Assembly: GCA_937127165.1 (NCBI GenBank)
Contig: CAKZLR010000054.1
Coordinates: 1 to 17,234 of the forward strand
Reading direction: 5' to 3'
From: an uncultured Candidatus Peregrinibacteria bacterium
GTDB lineage: Bacteria > Patescibacteriota > JACMRA01
DNA: 17,234 nucleotides
Shown in pieces: positions 1 through 7,160 of the stretch (within the stretch, counting starts at the first letter, position 1; each line of letters opens with the position of its first letter). The position numbers and the translations under genes are program-made. The notes beneath the pieces are model-generated. The model searched no databases and had not been told where the DNA came from. It saw only the letters and a list, made by a program, of their open reading frames with translations.

Positions 1-347
1 AAAGCCTTTTTTGCCTTTTCCTTATTTAAGTTGTATTTTTTTATATCCTCTTCTGTTGCGATTCTTACAACATCAAAAATTTCTTCCTGAGATTGAATTT
101 CGTCTTTATCTGTAACAATACCTAAAACTAACCCGACTTCATTACCATAAGGTGTTGGGACAATTAATAAATCACCATGTTTTATATCCTTATTTTTAAT
201 TTTACAGACTTTAAAACAGTTATTATAATCAAATTTAACCCTATAACAAATCTCATCTTCTGCTATCTTATGATCTTTTTTTTCTTTTTTCTTAATTTCC
301 TTATCTTCTAATTGCGCCAATACATTCAAATCATTCTCAATATCCAT
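1..347 (-). CDS. PSP1-domain protein (YaaT-like), partial
   Basis: The start (ATG at 347-345) and about 115 codons are present; the C-terminus lies outside the window. Residues 1-33 are acidic then lysine-rich. From about residue 34 the sequence follows the PSP1 C-terminal domain pattern: a strand (RVKFDYNNCFKV), then GDLLIVPTPYGNEVGLVLG, the family's 'gd.vvV.T.yG.e.g.V.g' core, and later RIATEEDIKKYNLNKEKA, matching the 'R.At.eDl.ky..n...e' segment. PSP1 proteins are soluble cytoplasmic proteins; Bacillus YaaT acts in phosphorelay and RNA-decay complexes, and spirochaetes carry a short version, which this resembles most to my eye. Upstream there is a plausible ribosome-binding site, AGGACGGA, about 7-11 nt before the ATG, unlike the genes further right. 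Family fairly sure; exact role unknown. Confidence 0.7.
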   Translation of the reverse strand, partial: MDIENDLNVLAQLEDKEIKKKEKKDHKIAEDEICYRVKFDYNNCFKVCKIKNKDIKHGDLLIVPTPYGNEVGLVLGIVTDKDEIQSQEEIFDVVRIATEEDIKKYNLNKEKAKKA

Positions 348-518
348 TTAAAAATCCGTCCTAATTATTTATTAAAATACTACTGTATATTAACTCAATT
401 ATATAAAAAGGTCAATATTTTTATGTTTAAATAAAATGAAATTTAATGGTTTAAAAAATGAAAATTTGTATAAAAATAAATGTTATGTGAAAACAATTGT
501 CCTATTTTTACTTTACTT

Positions 519-1190
519 TTAACCTTTTATTGCCCCACTTGTTATCCCTTTAATAATATACTTTTGCATAACTAAATAAAATAAAACAACAGGAAAGGCA
601 GAAGTAACTAAAGAAGCCAATGCAAGTCCATATTCTTTTCTATAAGCACCAAAAAAAGAGTATTGGGCAAGTTGTATGGTTCTTAACTCTTTACTCTGTA
701 AAATAATAAGTGGGAGTAAAAAATCATTCCATATCCACAAAACATTAAGAATTACTATGGTTGCAGTAATTGGTGTTAATAAAGGAAAGACTATTCTAAA
801 AAATATAGTAAAAGGGCCAGCCCCATCAATGCTTGCTGATTCTTCTATCTCTTTAGGTATAGATTTAATAAAACCATGATACATAAATATTGCCATTGGT
901 GATCCAAGTCCTATATATATTATTATTAAACCAAAAAGAGAATTGTTTATACCAAAACCTTTTGCTGTTTCAACAAGAGGAACCATTATTGCTTGAAATG
1001 GAACTACCATTGAAAAAGTAAATAAAAGAAATATTATCCAACTAATCTTCCAATTATTTCTTACAAGAGCATAAGCTGCCATAGAACTTGTTATAACTAT
1101 TCCTGTTATACTAAAAAGAGTAATAATCAAAGTATTAAAAAAAACTTGCGGAAAAGTTACAAAATTCTTTATTTTTTTATTATTTATTAA
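519..1190 (-). pseudogene. Carbohydrate ABC transporter permease (MalG/AraQ type), 5'-truncated
   Basis: This is an inner-membrane permease half of a binding-protein-dependent sugar importer. The C-terminal about 200 residues are intact, with about five hydrophobic segments and the cytoplasmic EAA loop (EEIEESASIDGAGPFTIFF, with the conserved Asp-Gly), which docks on the ATPase subunit, and a typical C-terminus (YIIKGITSGAIKG). Family members are usually about 270-300 residues. A TTG at 1130 could serve as a start, but in-frame homology-like sequence continues upstream (NFVTFPQVFFNT) before running into an AT tract and a stop at 1191-1193. About 70-80 N-terminal residues, including the first membrane segment, are therefore missing. 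No partner permease, ATPase or binding protein is in the window. The break is either a real truncation or a contig joining artefact. Confidence 0.8.
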
Positions 1191-1312
1191 TTATTATATC
1201 TATATTCTATATATATTCTATTATTATATTATATTGCATTATATTCTATATTACATTACAAATATATACTTATAACGATATATTTTTATATTTATTTTTT
1301 ATATTTTTTACA
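1165..1312. repeat. Low-complexity AT tract at the junction
   Basis: The tract is almost pure A/T. TATATTCTA recurs at 1201-1209, 1212-1220 and 1240-1248 among TTATTATAT runs. It begins exactly where the permease reading frame loses its N-terminal part. No gene, hairpin-plus-T-run or promoter is convincing here. It could be a natural AT spacer or a collapsed or misassembled repeat. Confidence 0.6.
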
Positions 1313-1531
1313 TTAATGATATATTTTATATTTGTTACAAACTATGGTGGTAGACTCTTTCAAGATCAAAAATCCTAATAGACCGGAAATTGCTATAGAC
1401 GATGCTGCAAAAAATAACATTGTTTTGCCTAGATCTACCTGTGAGAAAATATATAGTTCCCAAATATAGGGCTCAAAAGGAAATACAAAACAAACTAAAT
1501 ACTTGTGATTGTTTCCACATAAAAACCACAT
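1313..1531 (-). CDS. Doubtful small membrane protein ORF, 72 aa
   Basis: The open frame from ATG at 1531 encodes a peptide whose middle (about residues 37-59, TMLFFAASSIAISGLLGFLIL) would make one good membrane-spanning helix, followed by a short charged tail. The N-terminal half (residues 1-35) is aromatic- and cysteine-rich without a recognisable pattern. There is no ribosome-binding site and I recognise no family. It may be a remnant of the C-terminal end of a longer membrane protein rather than a functional gene. It lies between the AT tract and the rpoD-tsaE gene, transcribed in the same direction as the latter. Confidence 0.25.
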   Translation of the reverse strand: MWFLCGNNHKYLVCFVFPFEPYIWELYIFSQVDLGKTMLFFAASSIAISGLLGFLILKESTTIVCNKYKIYH

Positions 1532-1684
1532 CTTTTCACATAGAATCTGACTATCATGTCACTAGAGGTAAATAATAGCTGAGTTAGTATGATTATAATT
1601 TTATAATTAAATTCATATTCTGTAAATCGTATTCTGTAAAAAACAAAACTTGAGTATTGGTATTTCTTGTTAAGAATTAGAGTT

Positions 1685-3844
1685 TTAATTTTCCTTGATT
1701 CTGAAATAATGGTCTTTCTTTTTGCCTATCTTAGCTTCAATGAACAAAAATTTTCTACCTAAAAATTGCAAAAATCCAGGTTCTTTAAGCAGTTTTTCAG
1801 GCCATTCCAAAAATACTATATTATCGATATTAGTCAATTCTTCTTGAAGAAGATTACGATCTTCTTCGGATATATTTTTAAGTCTATGTAAGTCAATGTG
1901 AGTAACTGATTCAAAATTAGCTGTCTGTTTAGCAGCACTATGATTTGCTAAAGGATAATAATGAACCACATTATAAGTAGGAGAAGTAACCATCTCTGAA
2001 GTGTCTAAATGTTTACAGACCTCTTGAACTATAGTGGTTTTTCCAGAACCCATTTTACCCCTCAAGAAAAATAAGCTATAATTTTTAGCTAAAATTTGAG
2101 ATACTAATACCTCCACTAGTTGATCTAAATAAATCTTTTTATTAATTGGTATTTCGGCGGGAATTTGACCACTCTTCTTATACCCTAAAGAAGAAAACAC
2201 CTGAGGTTTGACTCCCTCCAAAAAATCGATTAATTTATAACTTTCAGGATGTTGTCTAATTTTATTAAGAGCCACCTCTTCTATTTGCCTAACTCTTTCT
2301 CTGGTTACCTTAAAAACTTCTCCTATCTCTTCTAAAGTATGAGTGACATTAGTACCATCTAACCCAAAACGAAGCATAATTACTTTTTTTTCTCTGGGTT
2401 CTAGACACTCCTCGATTATTTTCATAAGATGAGTTCTCAAAATTTGATTTGAGGCTGAATCTATGGGTTTAATGGTTTGGTCATCTTCTATGGTTTCGAC
2501 CATCTGAGTGTCACTATCTTCACTAAAACCAATCATAGTGTCGATAGATACAGTGTCTTGGCTAATTCTTTTAAAATAGTAAATTGTGTCAATATCTACA
2601 TTTAATCTTTCTGCAAGTTCCTCAGGTGTCGGTTCTCTCCCAAGTTCATCAATAATCATTCGTTTTTCTTTTTTATATCGGTTAAGCTTTTCTTCTACAT
2701 GCACAGGCAATCTCACTGGCCTACTTTGATCTGCCAAAGCTCTGCGAATACTTTGATCAATCCAATAACTAGCATATGTGGAAAACTTATAACCTTTTCG
2801 CCAATCAAACTTTTCTACAGCTCTGAATAAACCAATATTACCTTCTTGAATAAGGTCCAAAAAACTCAAATTGCGGCCCATATACTTCTTGGCATTGTGT
2901 ACAACTAATTTAAGGTTAGCATATGTTAGTTCTCTTTTAGCGGCTTGATCATTTTTTTCAATTCGTTTAGCTAACTCTACTTCCTCTTCTTTAGTAAGAA
3001 CTGGATATCTAGAAACATCTCTAATATAATTTTGAATTGTGTCATCATTAAGCTCTTCTCCTTGTATATCTCCAGCCAATTTATCTACAAACTTATTTAC
3101 TAATTCTAACTCTTTTTTTTTATTTTCATCTTCTAACTCAAGAACACTCCAAAGATTGTCAATAGTGCTATCAAATTTTAACGGAGCCCCACTATCTTCA
3201 GATAGATTGATAATATCTTCTAAAAGCTCTACATTATTTTCAGGGTAAGGAAGTAAATACAGAAGCTCGTTTTCGGTCAAAAAACCTCTAATTGCTGCCT
3301 GTTCTATAACAGCTGCGACTTGTTTTTGAAAATCTATATCTTGAGCAATAAAAACGGGATATAAGGAATTATCTTGCTCTATAAATTTTTTTAATCTTTT
3401 ATTTTTATTTTTATTCTCTCTTTTTTTAGTTACTTTCTTCATTTTAATTTTTACTCCATAATCAGTAATTAAATAGCGACGATCACCTTTTTGCTCAATC
3501 TTGTCATCATTAATAGCCTGTTCCCGGTTGATCTCGGCAGTAGAAACCAAACCTAAACCTAAAATACCTTTTCTAGTGACTAACTCGTCTTTATCCCTTT
3601 TTCTTTCTTTTCGCTCAACTTTGGATTTAGATAAAACAATCTTCTCCTCGATTTCTTCAGCTGTTTTAGTTTGATTCTGCTTTTTAACAAACACTTTCGT
3701 AATTTTAGGTATTTTAGATTTTGTCTGCTTAGCAGAACCGATAGTTAACCTTTTTCGATTAGCAGAGGATCTTTTCCCCCCTTGGATTTCTTCCACTTCT
3801 CCAATTTTAGCTTTGAGAACATCTGCAATAGTTTTTCTTGACAT
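1685..3844 (-). CDS. rpoD: RNA polymerase primary sigma factor fused to TsaE (RpoD-TsaE)
   Basis: The 719-residue protein has two functional parts. Residues 1-155 are a lysine/arginine-rich extension. About 160-225 resemble sigma region 1.1, and 268-300 region 1.2 (YIRDVSRYPVLTKEEEVELA). About 305-375 are region 2 with the core-binding and -10 recognition motifs (DLIQEGNIGLFRAVEKFDW, FSTYASYWIDQSIRRAL). About 385-460 are region 3, and 470-535 region 4 with the -35-binding helix-turn-helix (TLEEIGEVFKVTRERVRQIE). After a 35-residue linker, about 570-719 form TsaE, the P-loop ATPase that works with TsaB-TsaD to make t6A37 in tRNA: Walker A GKMGSGKTT (596-604), SPTYNVV (621-627), HIDLHRL (649-655) and FLEWPEKL (678-685). 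There is no Met between residues 490 and 598, so TsaE has no ATG start of its own. No Shine-Dalgarno precedes the ATG. Domain assignments are confident; joint function is inference. Confidence 0.93.
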   Translation of the reverse strand: MSRKTIADVLKAKIGEVEEIQGGKRSSANRKRLTIGSAKQTKSKIPKITKVFVKKQNQTKTAEEIEEKIVLSKSKVERKERKRDKDELVTRKGILGLGLVSTAEINREQAINDDKIEQKGDRRYLITDYGVKIKMKKVTKKRENKNKNKRLKKFIEQDNSLYPVFIAQDIDFQKQVAAVIEQAAIRGFLTENELLYLLPYPENNVELLEDIINLSEDSGAPLKFDSTIDNLWSVLELEDENKKKELELVNKFVDKLAGDIQGEELNDDTIQNYIRDVSRYPVLTKEEEVELAKRIEKNDQAAKRELTYANLKLVVHNAKKYMGRNLSFLDLIQEGNIGLFRAVEKFDWRKGYKFSTYASYWIDQSIRRALADQSRPVRLPVHVEEKLNRYKKEKRMIIDELGREPTPEELAERLNVDIDTIYYFKRISQDTVSIDTMIGFSEDSDTQMVETIEDDQTIKPIDSASNQILRTHLMKIIEECLEPREKKVIMLRFGLDGTNVTHTLEEIGEVFKVTRERVRQIEEVALNKIRQHPESYKLIDFLEGVKPQVFSSLGYKKSGQIPAEIPINKKIYLDQLVEVLVSQILAKNYSLFFLRGKMGSGKTTIVQEVCKHLDTSEMVTSPTYNVVHYYPLANHSAAKQTANFESVTHIDLHRLKNISEEDRNLLQEELTNIDNIVFLEWPEKLLKEPGFLQFLGRKFLFIEAKIGKKKDHYFRIKEN

Positions 3845-3906
3845 AAAAATTTTAGACTAGTATGCTTGGCCGCGTTTAAAATGTATAAAAAATAATCGAG
3901 TTCGAT

Positions 3907-3926
3907 CTTTTGACATCTTTTGACAT
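3907..3926 (+). repeat. Tandem 10-bp repeat containing two TTGACA boxes
   Basis: CTTTTGACAT occurs twice back to back (3907-3916 and 3917-3926) in the divergent region between the rpoD-tsaE and cyclophilin genes. Each copy holds a perfect -35 hexamer, but the -10 positions downstream are poor (TATTTA at 3933-3938 for the first copy). It could be a duplicated -35, a regulator site, or chance. Confidence 0.4.
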
Positions 3927-4047
3927 TGTTTTTATTTAAAACTGTTTATTTTTTTGATGAAGTCAAAATTTTCATGGATTTATTTTGTTTCTATTTTATT
4001 TTAAGCTTACTAGAAACTAGACCAGTAACTCGCCTATTTTGTTTGTT

Positions 4048-4074
4048 TTGTCAAACTTCTTTTTAAAATAGAAT
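4048..4074 (+). promoter_or_regulatory. Candidate promoter of the cyclophilin gene
   Basis: TTGTCA (4048-4053) and TAGAAT (4069-4074) are separated by a short 15-nt spacer. Transcription would start near 4081, at or within a few bases of the ATG at 4083, giving a leaderless or nearly leaderless mRNA. An alternative is the doubled TTGACA further upstream (3910-3925), which lacks a good -10. Confidence 0.35.
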
Positions 4075-4076
4075 CT

Positions 4077-4130
4077 ATTTCTATGTCTAAATCTAAAGTA
4101 AAAATTTCTATGTCTAAATCTAAAGTAAAA
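4077..4130 (+). repeat. Perfect 27-bp tandem duplication spanning the start codon
   Basis: The unit ATTTCT-ATG-TCTAAATCTAAAGTAAAA is present at 4077-4103 and again, identical, at 4104-4130. It duplicates the start codon with its six preceding bases and the first seven codons (MSKSKVK), so the protein begins MSKSKVKISMSKSKVK and has two equivalent in-frame ATGs (4083 and 4110). Confidence 0.9.
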
Positions 4131-5174
4131 GCAAAAAGAAATTCTCAAGAAGTTCAACCTAGCAATACTCTCCAAGAGAACCAGTATCCAAAATTGTCAA
4201 CTACGGCTAAGTTGGTAGCAGCTAATTCTAATAAAATCAACCAAGATTTGGTAATTAACAAAAAATCATTTTGGGTCAAACCTGACTTCCAAAAAAAAAT
4301 AGTATCCGTAATTTTAGCAATTATTGGTATAACCGTGACTATCTTTGTAATGTTTGTGGGTTTTCCTCATATTTTCAATCAAACTAAAGTAGCCCAAGAA
4401 TATAACGAAAATAAGAAGAGAGAACAAGAGATAGCTAAACAGCAAGAAGAAATTAACCAAAAATTAGCAGAGGAAGAACCCTTTATTAAAGGAGAAAGAA
4501 GAAGAGTTAAATTAGAAACTAATTTTGGTGATATCATCTTGGAGATGAGGGAAGATGCTGCCCCAAAAAATGTAGAAAACTTTTTAAGGTTAACTCATAG
4601 AGGCTTTTATGATAACACTATTTTCCATAGAATTGTTAAACAAGAGAACTTTGCAGTAATTCAAGGTGGTGACCCCACTGGCACTGGTAAAGGTGGAGAA
4701 GTAGCTTTTGGACCAAATGCTGTTTTGCCAGATGAAATCTGGGCAGTGTTTCCTCAGTTTGATTTTAATGATAATGGTGAGTTTAAAATAATTAACGAAC
4801 CAAAACTCAATAGTGATGAATTATACAAAAACTTAAATTTGGAAACTGGGACGGTAACCTACCCTAAAGGGATTATTATCATGGCTAATACTGGTAAACC
4901 AGACTCAGCTTCTAGTCAATTCTTCATTACTTTAAAAGATACTATTTTAAATGCTCAATATACAGCTTTTGGAGTTGTACTGCCAGAAAGTTTCGGAGTT
5001 TTGGATAAAATCTTTGCAGAAGTAACTCCAATAACCACTACATCAAACCCAGAGCTAGGAAACACAGAAAATTCTAGTAAAAAAACAGATATTCCACTAG
5101 AAATAGAAATTGAGGGAACAGACGGTAGACCAAGTACCGAAATCAAACTAATCAGTGCTAAGATTTTAAAATAA
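4083..5174 (+). CDS. Membrane-anchored cyclophilin-type peptidyl-prolyl isomerase
   Basis: Residues 1-72 are a Lys/Asn/Gln-rich cytoplasmic tail, 73-94 (IVSVILAIIGITVTIFVMFV) one membrane helix, and about 100-132 a charged, probably coiled-coil linker. About 140-363 are the cyclophilin domain, placed outside the membrane, where it would speed proline isomerisation in exported proteins. Family landmarks are LETNFGDIILEM, APKNVENFL, FHRIV (181-185, with the catalytic Arg183), FAVIQGGDPTGTGKGG (190-205, with the active-site Phe and Gln), SASSQFFI (275-282) and YTAFGVV (293-299). The domain carries a family-typical acidic insert (about 215-260). It is divergent from rpoD-tsaE and convergent with cysS. 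The start is either of the two duplicated ATGs; neither has a ribosome-binding site. Confidence 0.9.
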   Translation: MSKSKVKISMSKSKVKAKRNSQEVQPSNTLQENQYPKLSTTAKLVAANSNKINQDLVINKKSFWVKPDFQKKIVSVILAIIGITVTIFVMFVGFPHIFNQTKVAQEYNENKKREQEIAKQQEEINQKLAEEEPFIKGERRRVKLETNFGDIILEMREDAAPKNVENFLRLTHRGFYDNTIFHRIVKQENFAVIQGGDPTGTGKGGEVAFGPNAVLPDEIWAVFPQFDFNDNGEFKIINEPKLNSDELYKNLNLETGTVTYPKGIIIMANTGKPDSASSQFFITLKDTILNAQYTAFGVVLPESFGVLDKIFAEVTPITTTSNPELGNTENSSKKTDIPLEIEIEGTDGRPSTEIKLISAKILK

Positions 5175-5360
5175 TCACTTTATTTTCATATCACTAGAAA
5201 ATGCAGCTAGTTGTTAATAAATAAGATTTTTGTGATAACATCTTTTTTGTATTTAACCAGAAATAAACAAACCTAGTTTAGTCTTTAAATTAAGATATTA
5301 AATTAAATTAAGATAGTATTGTATTCGAATGTTCCTAACAAATCGATGAAGATTATCAAT

Positions 5361-7013
5361 TTAAAATTGATGACCATTCCTAATCCAAATTCCCCAACCC
5401 CACGGATAGTCGTCCATCTGCCAACCAAGAGAGGTAATTTGGTTACGAATTTGGTCAGCTTTGATAAAATCTTTTTGCTGTTTTGCTTGTATTCTTTGGT
5501 TTGTTAATTCTTGTATTTGAGTTGGAATCTTGGGAAACAAATTCAGCTTCAAAATTTCTTTTTCCAAAAATATCAATAAATTAATCAAATTTTCATCTTT
5601 AGATTTGGTTGCATCTAAGAGTAGAGATTGGTATTCTTCCAAGAACTTTGGAAAATTTAGGTTATCTGTTAAAATATCAAGCAACTGATCAAAGTCGGAA
5701 ATTTTTTGAACTTCAGTTTTGTTTATAAGCTCGACTCGTCCTAATTTAGATGCTTCTTTGCGAAGATTCCATAATCTTGCTTGGCTTTGTTCTAATTTTT
5801 CCCAAGTAAAATTAAGCTGCTCAGTATAGTGATGTTCAAACAACATTAAACGATAAGATAAAGGATCAAAACCACTGATTTGATATTTTGCTTGTAACTT
5901 CTCAACAATTTGGTTTGGAGGGTTAGTGATTGAATAAAAGCCAGTATCTTCATATTTTCCCGTTACCAAATAAACATTACCCAAACTCTTAGACATTTTT
6001 CTACCGTCAACCATTACAAATTTGTTATGCACCCAGTTTTTGGATAAATGAAATCCAAGAGCCTCTGCTTGTAAAATTTCGTTTTTGTGGTGGACATCAA
6101 TATGGTCTTCGCCGCCAGTATGCAAGTCAATAACAAAGGGTAAACTGGCAAATTGTTCAAAAAATTTAGTATTTACAATAGGCTTGCCTTTGGCTCCCAA
6201 AGTTCCACAAATCATACATACACACTCACTGTGCCATCCGGGACAACCATAACGGTTGGGTAGGTCGTAGTCTTTTGGATCAAGATTTTGTAAAATACGA
6301 ATCATCAATTCTTCAGTTTCCTCTACTTCATTAAACTTCCATTTCTGTAAGTTTTTCTCGGACACGAATTTCCATAAAGCAAAATCGTCTGGATGTTTTT
6401 TGTTAGTCTGCAAAATATCTCTACCAGTATAATTCTTAGAACTAGTTTGTTTATGTAATTTGTGATTATAAATTTCAAAAACTGGATGGTTGGGTACCTC
6501 TAAATTTATATTGGCTAAAGTGTCAAAGTAAATACCATCATTCGTTAAATATGCTTTTTTTTCAGCTAAAAGTTGCAAAGCTAAAATCATCTGTTCTTTG
6601 ATGTACTGGGTAGCTCTAGGATTATGAAAACCTTGTGGTACATTTAAGTTCAAAGCTTCAGTTTGTTTGCGATAGTTAGCTGTATAAAAGTCTATTATTT
6701 CTTGCACAGATTTGCCTTCCCGCTTGGCTCCTTTTTCAATTTTGTCTTCCCCCTCGTCCCCATCACTAGTTAAATGACCAACATCAGTAATATTTAAAGT
6801 CCATTCAACTTGCCAGCCAGCTAATTTAGCTACTTTGGTGATAGTGTCAGGCAACCAAGCTGCTCGCATGTTACCAATAGTTTGGTAATTATAGACAGTT
6901 GGACCGCAAGAATAAATTTTAAGAGTATTTGGTTTAACAGTATTATCAGGATCGATTACGATTCTAGTTTTTTTATAACTATCGTATAGTTGAAGAGTTT
7001 TTGGCTTAGACAT
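5361..7013 (-). CDS. cysS: Cysteinyl-tRNA synthetase
   Basis: This class I enzyme charges tRNA-Cys with cysteine in the cytoplasm. Numbered from ATG 7013 (550 aa) it shows YSCGPTVYNYQTIGNMRA, with the zinc-ligand Cys36 and the HIGH-type motif as TIGN (45-48), then NITDVGH. Further zinc ligands are Cys257 in GCPGWHSEC, His308 and Glu312 in HHKNE, and the second ATP motif is KMSKS (339-343). A C-terminal helical anticodon-binding region ends with the Trp-rich WGWGIWIRNGHQF. The frame stays open to 7046, but those 11 codons lie inside a terminator hairpin and its T-run, so MSKPKTLQLY is the start. The first His of HIGH is Thr here, as in TrpRS-type TIGN motifs. Expression is probably controlled by the Cys-codon attenuator upstream. 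Confidence 0.95.
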   Translation of the reverse strand: MSKPKTLQLYDSYKKTRIVIDPDNTVKPNTLKIYSCGPTVYNYQTIGNMRAAWLPDTITKVAKLAGWQVEWTLNITDVGHLTSDGDEGEDKIEKGAKREGKSVQEIIDFYTANYRKQTEALNLNVPQGFHNPRATQYIKEQMILALQLLAEKKAYLTNDGIYFDTLANINLEVPNHPVFEIYNHKLHKQTSSKNYTGRDILQTNKKHPDDFALWKFVSEKNLQKWKFNEVEETEELMIRILQNLDPKDYDLPNRYGCPGWHSECVCMICGTLGAKGKPIVNTKFFEQFASLPFVIDLHTGGEDHIDVHHKNEILQAEALGFHLSKNWVHNKFVMVDGRKMSKSLGNVYLVTGKYEDTGFYSITNPPNQIVEKLQAKYQISGFDPLSYRLMLFEHHYTEQLNFTWEKLEQSQARLWNLRKEASKLGRVELINKTEVQKISDFDQLLDILTDNLNFPKFLEEYQSLLLDATKSKDENLINLLIFLEKEILKLNLFPKIPTQIQELTNQRIQAKQQKDFIKADQIRNQITSLGWQMDDYPWGWGIWIRNGHQF

Positions 7014-7030
7014 ATAATGACGAAAATAAT

Positions 7031-7054
7031 AAAAAAAATCCCCCAAACGGGGGG
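7031..7054 (-). terminator. Attenuator terminator hairpin before cysS
   Basis: Read on the minus strand: CCCCCC (7054-7049), loop GTTT, GGGGG (7044-7040), A, then eight T (7038-7031). This is a GC stem followed by a T-run, an intrinsic terminator, ending 17 nt before the cysS ATG. Placed between a Cys-rich leader ORF and the gene, it is best read as a conditional terminator rather than the end of another transcript. Confidence 0.85.
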
Positions 7055-7104
7055 TTAAAATATGTTCTGGCTCGAGAAAACCAAAAAACCCAACCTACCC
7101 CCGT
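7047..7104 (-). promoter_or_regulatory. Predicted antiterminator pairing of the cysS attenuator
   Basis: ACGGGGG (7104-7098), which forms the last codons of the leader ORF, is exactly complementary to CCCCCGT (7053-7047), the left arm and loop start of the terminator. A second option pairs GGGTT (7091-7087) with AACCC (7056-7052). Either one would disrupt the terminator. A ribosome at the leader stop codon (7097-7095) would cover the G-run; a ribosome stalled at the Cys codons (7130-7116) would leave most of it free. Confidence 0.75.
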
Positions 7105-7154
7105 GTGGATAGCAAACAGCAAAAGAAGCAGGTTTCTAAAGGTAATTTTTGCAT
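7095..7154 (-). CDS. Cys-rich leader peptide of the cysS attenuator
   Basis: The short ORF ATG (7154) to TAG (7097-7095) encodes MQKLPLETCFFCCLLSTRG, 19 residues with Cys at 9, 12 and 13 (codons TGC, TGC, TGT between 7130 and 7116). Three Cys codons in 19, upstream of the gene for the enzyme that charges tRNA-Cys and followed by mutually exclusive hairpins, is the signature of a translation-dependent attenuator of the trp/his operon type. The product itself need have no function. There is no Shine-Dalgarno; the closest promoter would start the RNA at or next to the ATG, so translation may be leaderless. Mycobacterial leaderless poly-Cys leader ORFs provide a precedent for Cys sensing. Confidence 0.8.
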   Translation of the reverse strand: MQKLPLETCFFCCLLSTRG

Positions 7155-7160
7155 ACCTAA

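Noticed and set aside
676..879. Antisense open frames inside real genes (for example 676-879, 3039-3248, 12537-12773, 13601-13798)
   Set aside because: They are low-complexity shadows opposite conserved coding sequence, without promoters or family features.
5223..5248. Terminator between the convergent cyclophilin and cysS genes
   Set aside because: AAGAT/ATCTT is only a 5-bp AT stem with a 12-nt loop before the T-run; too weak.
7014..7046. CysS starting at 7046 with 11 extra residues
   Set aside because: Those codons are the right arm and T-run of the terminator hairpin, and CysRS homology begins after the ATG at 7013.
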